Below are positions 63,972 to 64,000 of a stretch of 64,000 nucleotides of DNA, in pieces. This stretch comes from Paenibacillus wynnii (GTDB taxonomy: Bacteria; Bacillota; Bacilli; Paenibacillales; Paenibacillaceae), in assembly GCF_000757885.1 (NCBI RefSeq), contig NZ_JQCR01000003.1, positions 2,356,001 through 2,420,000 of the forward strand. Reading direction: 5' to 3'. Position numbers and translations under genes: made by a program. The number at the start of each line of letters is the position of its first letter. Position 1 is the first letter of the stretch. Below the pieces are notes generated by a model. It searched no databases. It saw only the letters and a program-made list of their open reading frames with translations, and was not told the origin of the DNA.

Positions 63972-64000
63972 GTTGTCTACCTCCTTCTTCAAATAATGAC

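Overview
The window is a chromosomal segment of a Gram-positive, endospore-forming Bacillales bacterium, most likely Paenibacillus. The evidence is the Bacillus-like gene order (hisS-aspS-tcdA-rarA, rel-dtd, apt-recJ, ruvCAB-queA-tgt-yajC, spo0B-obg, safA), the spore genes (spoVB, bofC, safA, spo0B, comN), separate secD and secF genes, and the Firmicutes-type rRNA and T-box elements. The genus is inferred from gene content and 16S character; no database search was run. Most genes lie on the minus strand. No prophage, insertion sequence or CRISPR array was seen, so this is largely core genome with a few accessory insertions.

Layout. 1-3147: peptide/nickel-type ABC transporter (DppD/OppD-, OppF-, OppB-like, and the start of OppC-like), cut by the left edge. 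3479-5177: rarA and a small Mor/CD3324-type regulator. 5178-6049: non-coding DNA with an apparent decayed holin-like toxin gene and two diverged inverted-repeat elements. 6050-9694: HelD-like RNA polymerase recycling ATPase and a purine permease. 9862-14323: hisS-aspS-tcdA operon behind a T-box leader whose specifier I read as GAC (Asp). 14585-20385: small uncharacterised genes, dtd, rel, a plus-strand uracil permease, apt. 20417-26618: recJ, an unusual CDF-family protein, secD/secF, comN. 26811-31699: spoVB, a DUF421 protein, a TIGR04086 protein, a PAP2-type enzyme and a glycosyltransferase. 31825-39584: ruvC-ruvA-ruvB-spoIID-like-queA-tgt-yajC operon and bofC. 39720-44710: plus-strand fabV, then a flavodiiron protein, a rubredoxin reductase-like flavoprotein, rubredoxin and a Crp/Fnr regulator, with an FNR-like box in front of the flavodiiron gene.

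44841-51567: seven tRNA genes (Glu, Thr, fMet, Asp, Gly, Arg, Leu in transcription order) with their own promoter and terminator, then a complete 16S-23S-5S operon with tandem promoters, boxA-like sequences and long processing stems. 51738-58302: safA-like spore-coat gene and an amino-acid operon pheB-hom-thrB-pheA-ilvE. 58381-61190: three-gene envelope module (SPFH protein with five zinc ribbons, a four-helix membrane protein with a coiled coil, and a membrane protein with a zinc ribbon), resembling B. subtilis ydjGHI but with no pspA beside it. 61395-63971: obg, a membrane-anchored Spo0B, and rpmA with a Prp-cleavable N-terminus.

The points most worth follow-up are the SPFH/zinc-ribbon module, the FNR-controlled flavodiiron/rubredoxin cluster, the Asp-reading T-box on hisS-aspS, the CDF protein lacking its metal ligands, and the toxin relic with the repeats at 5.3-5.8 kb.
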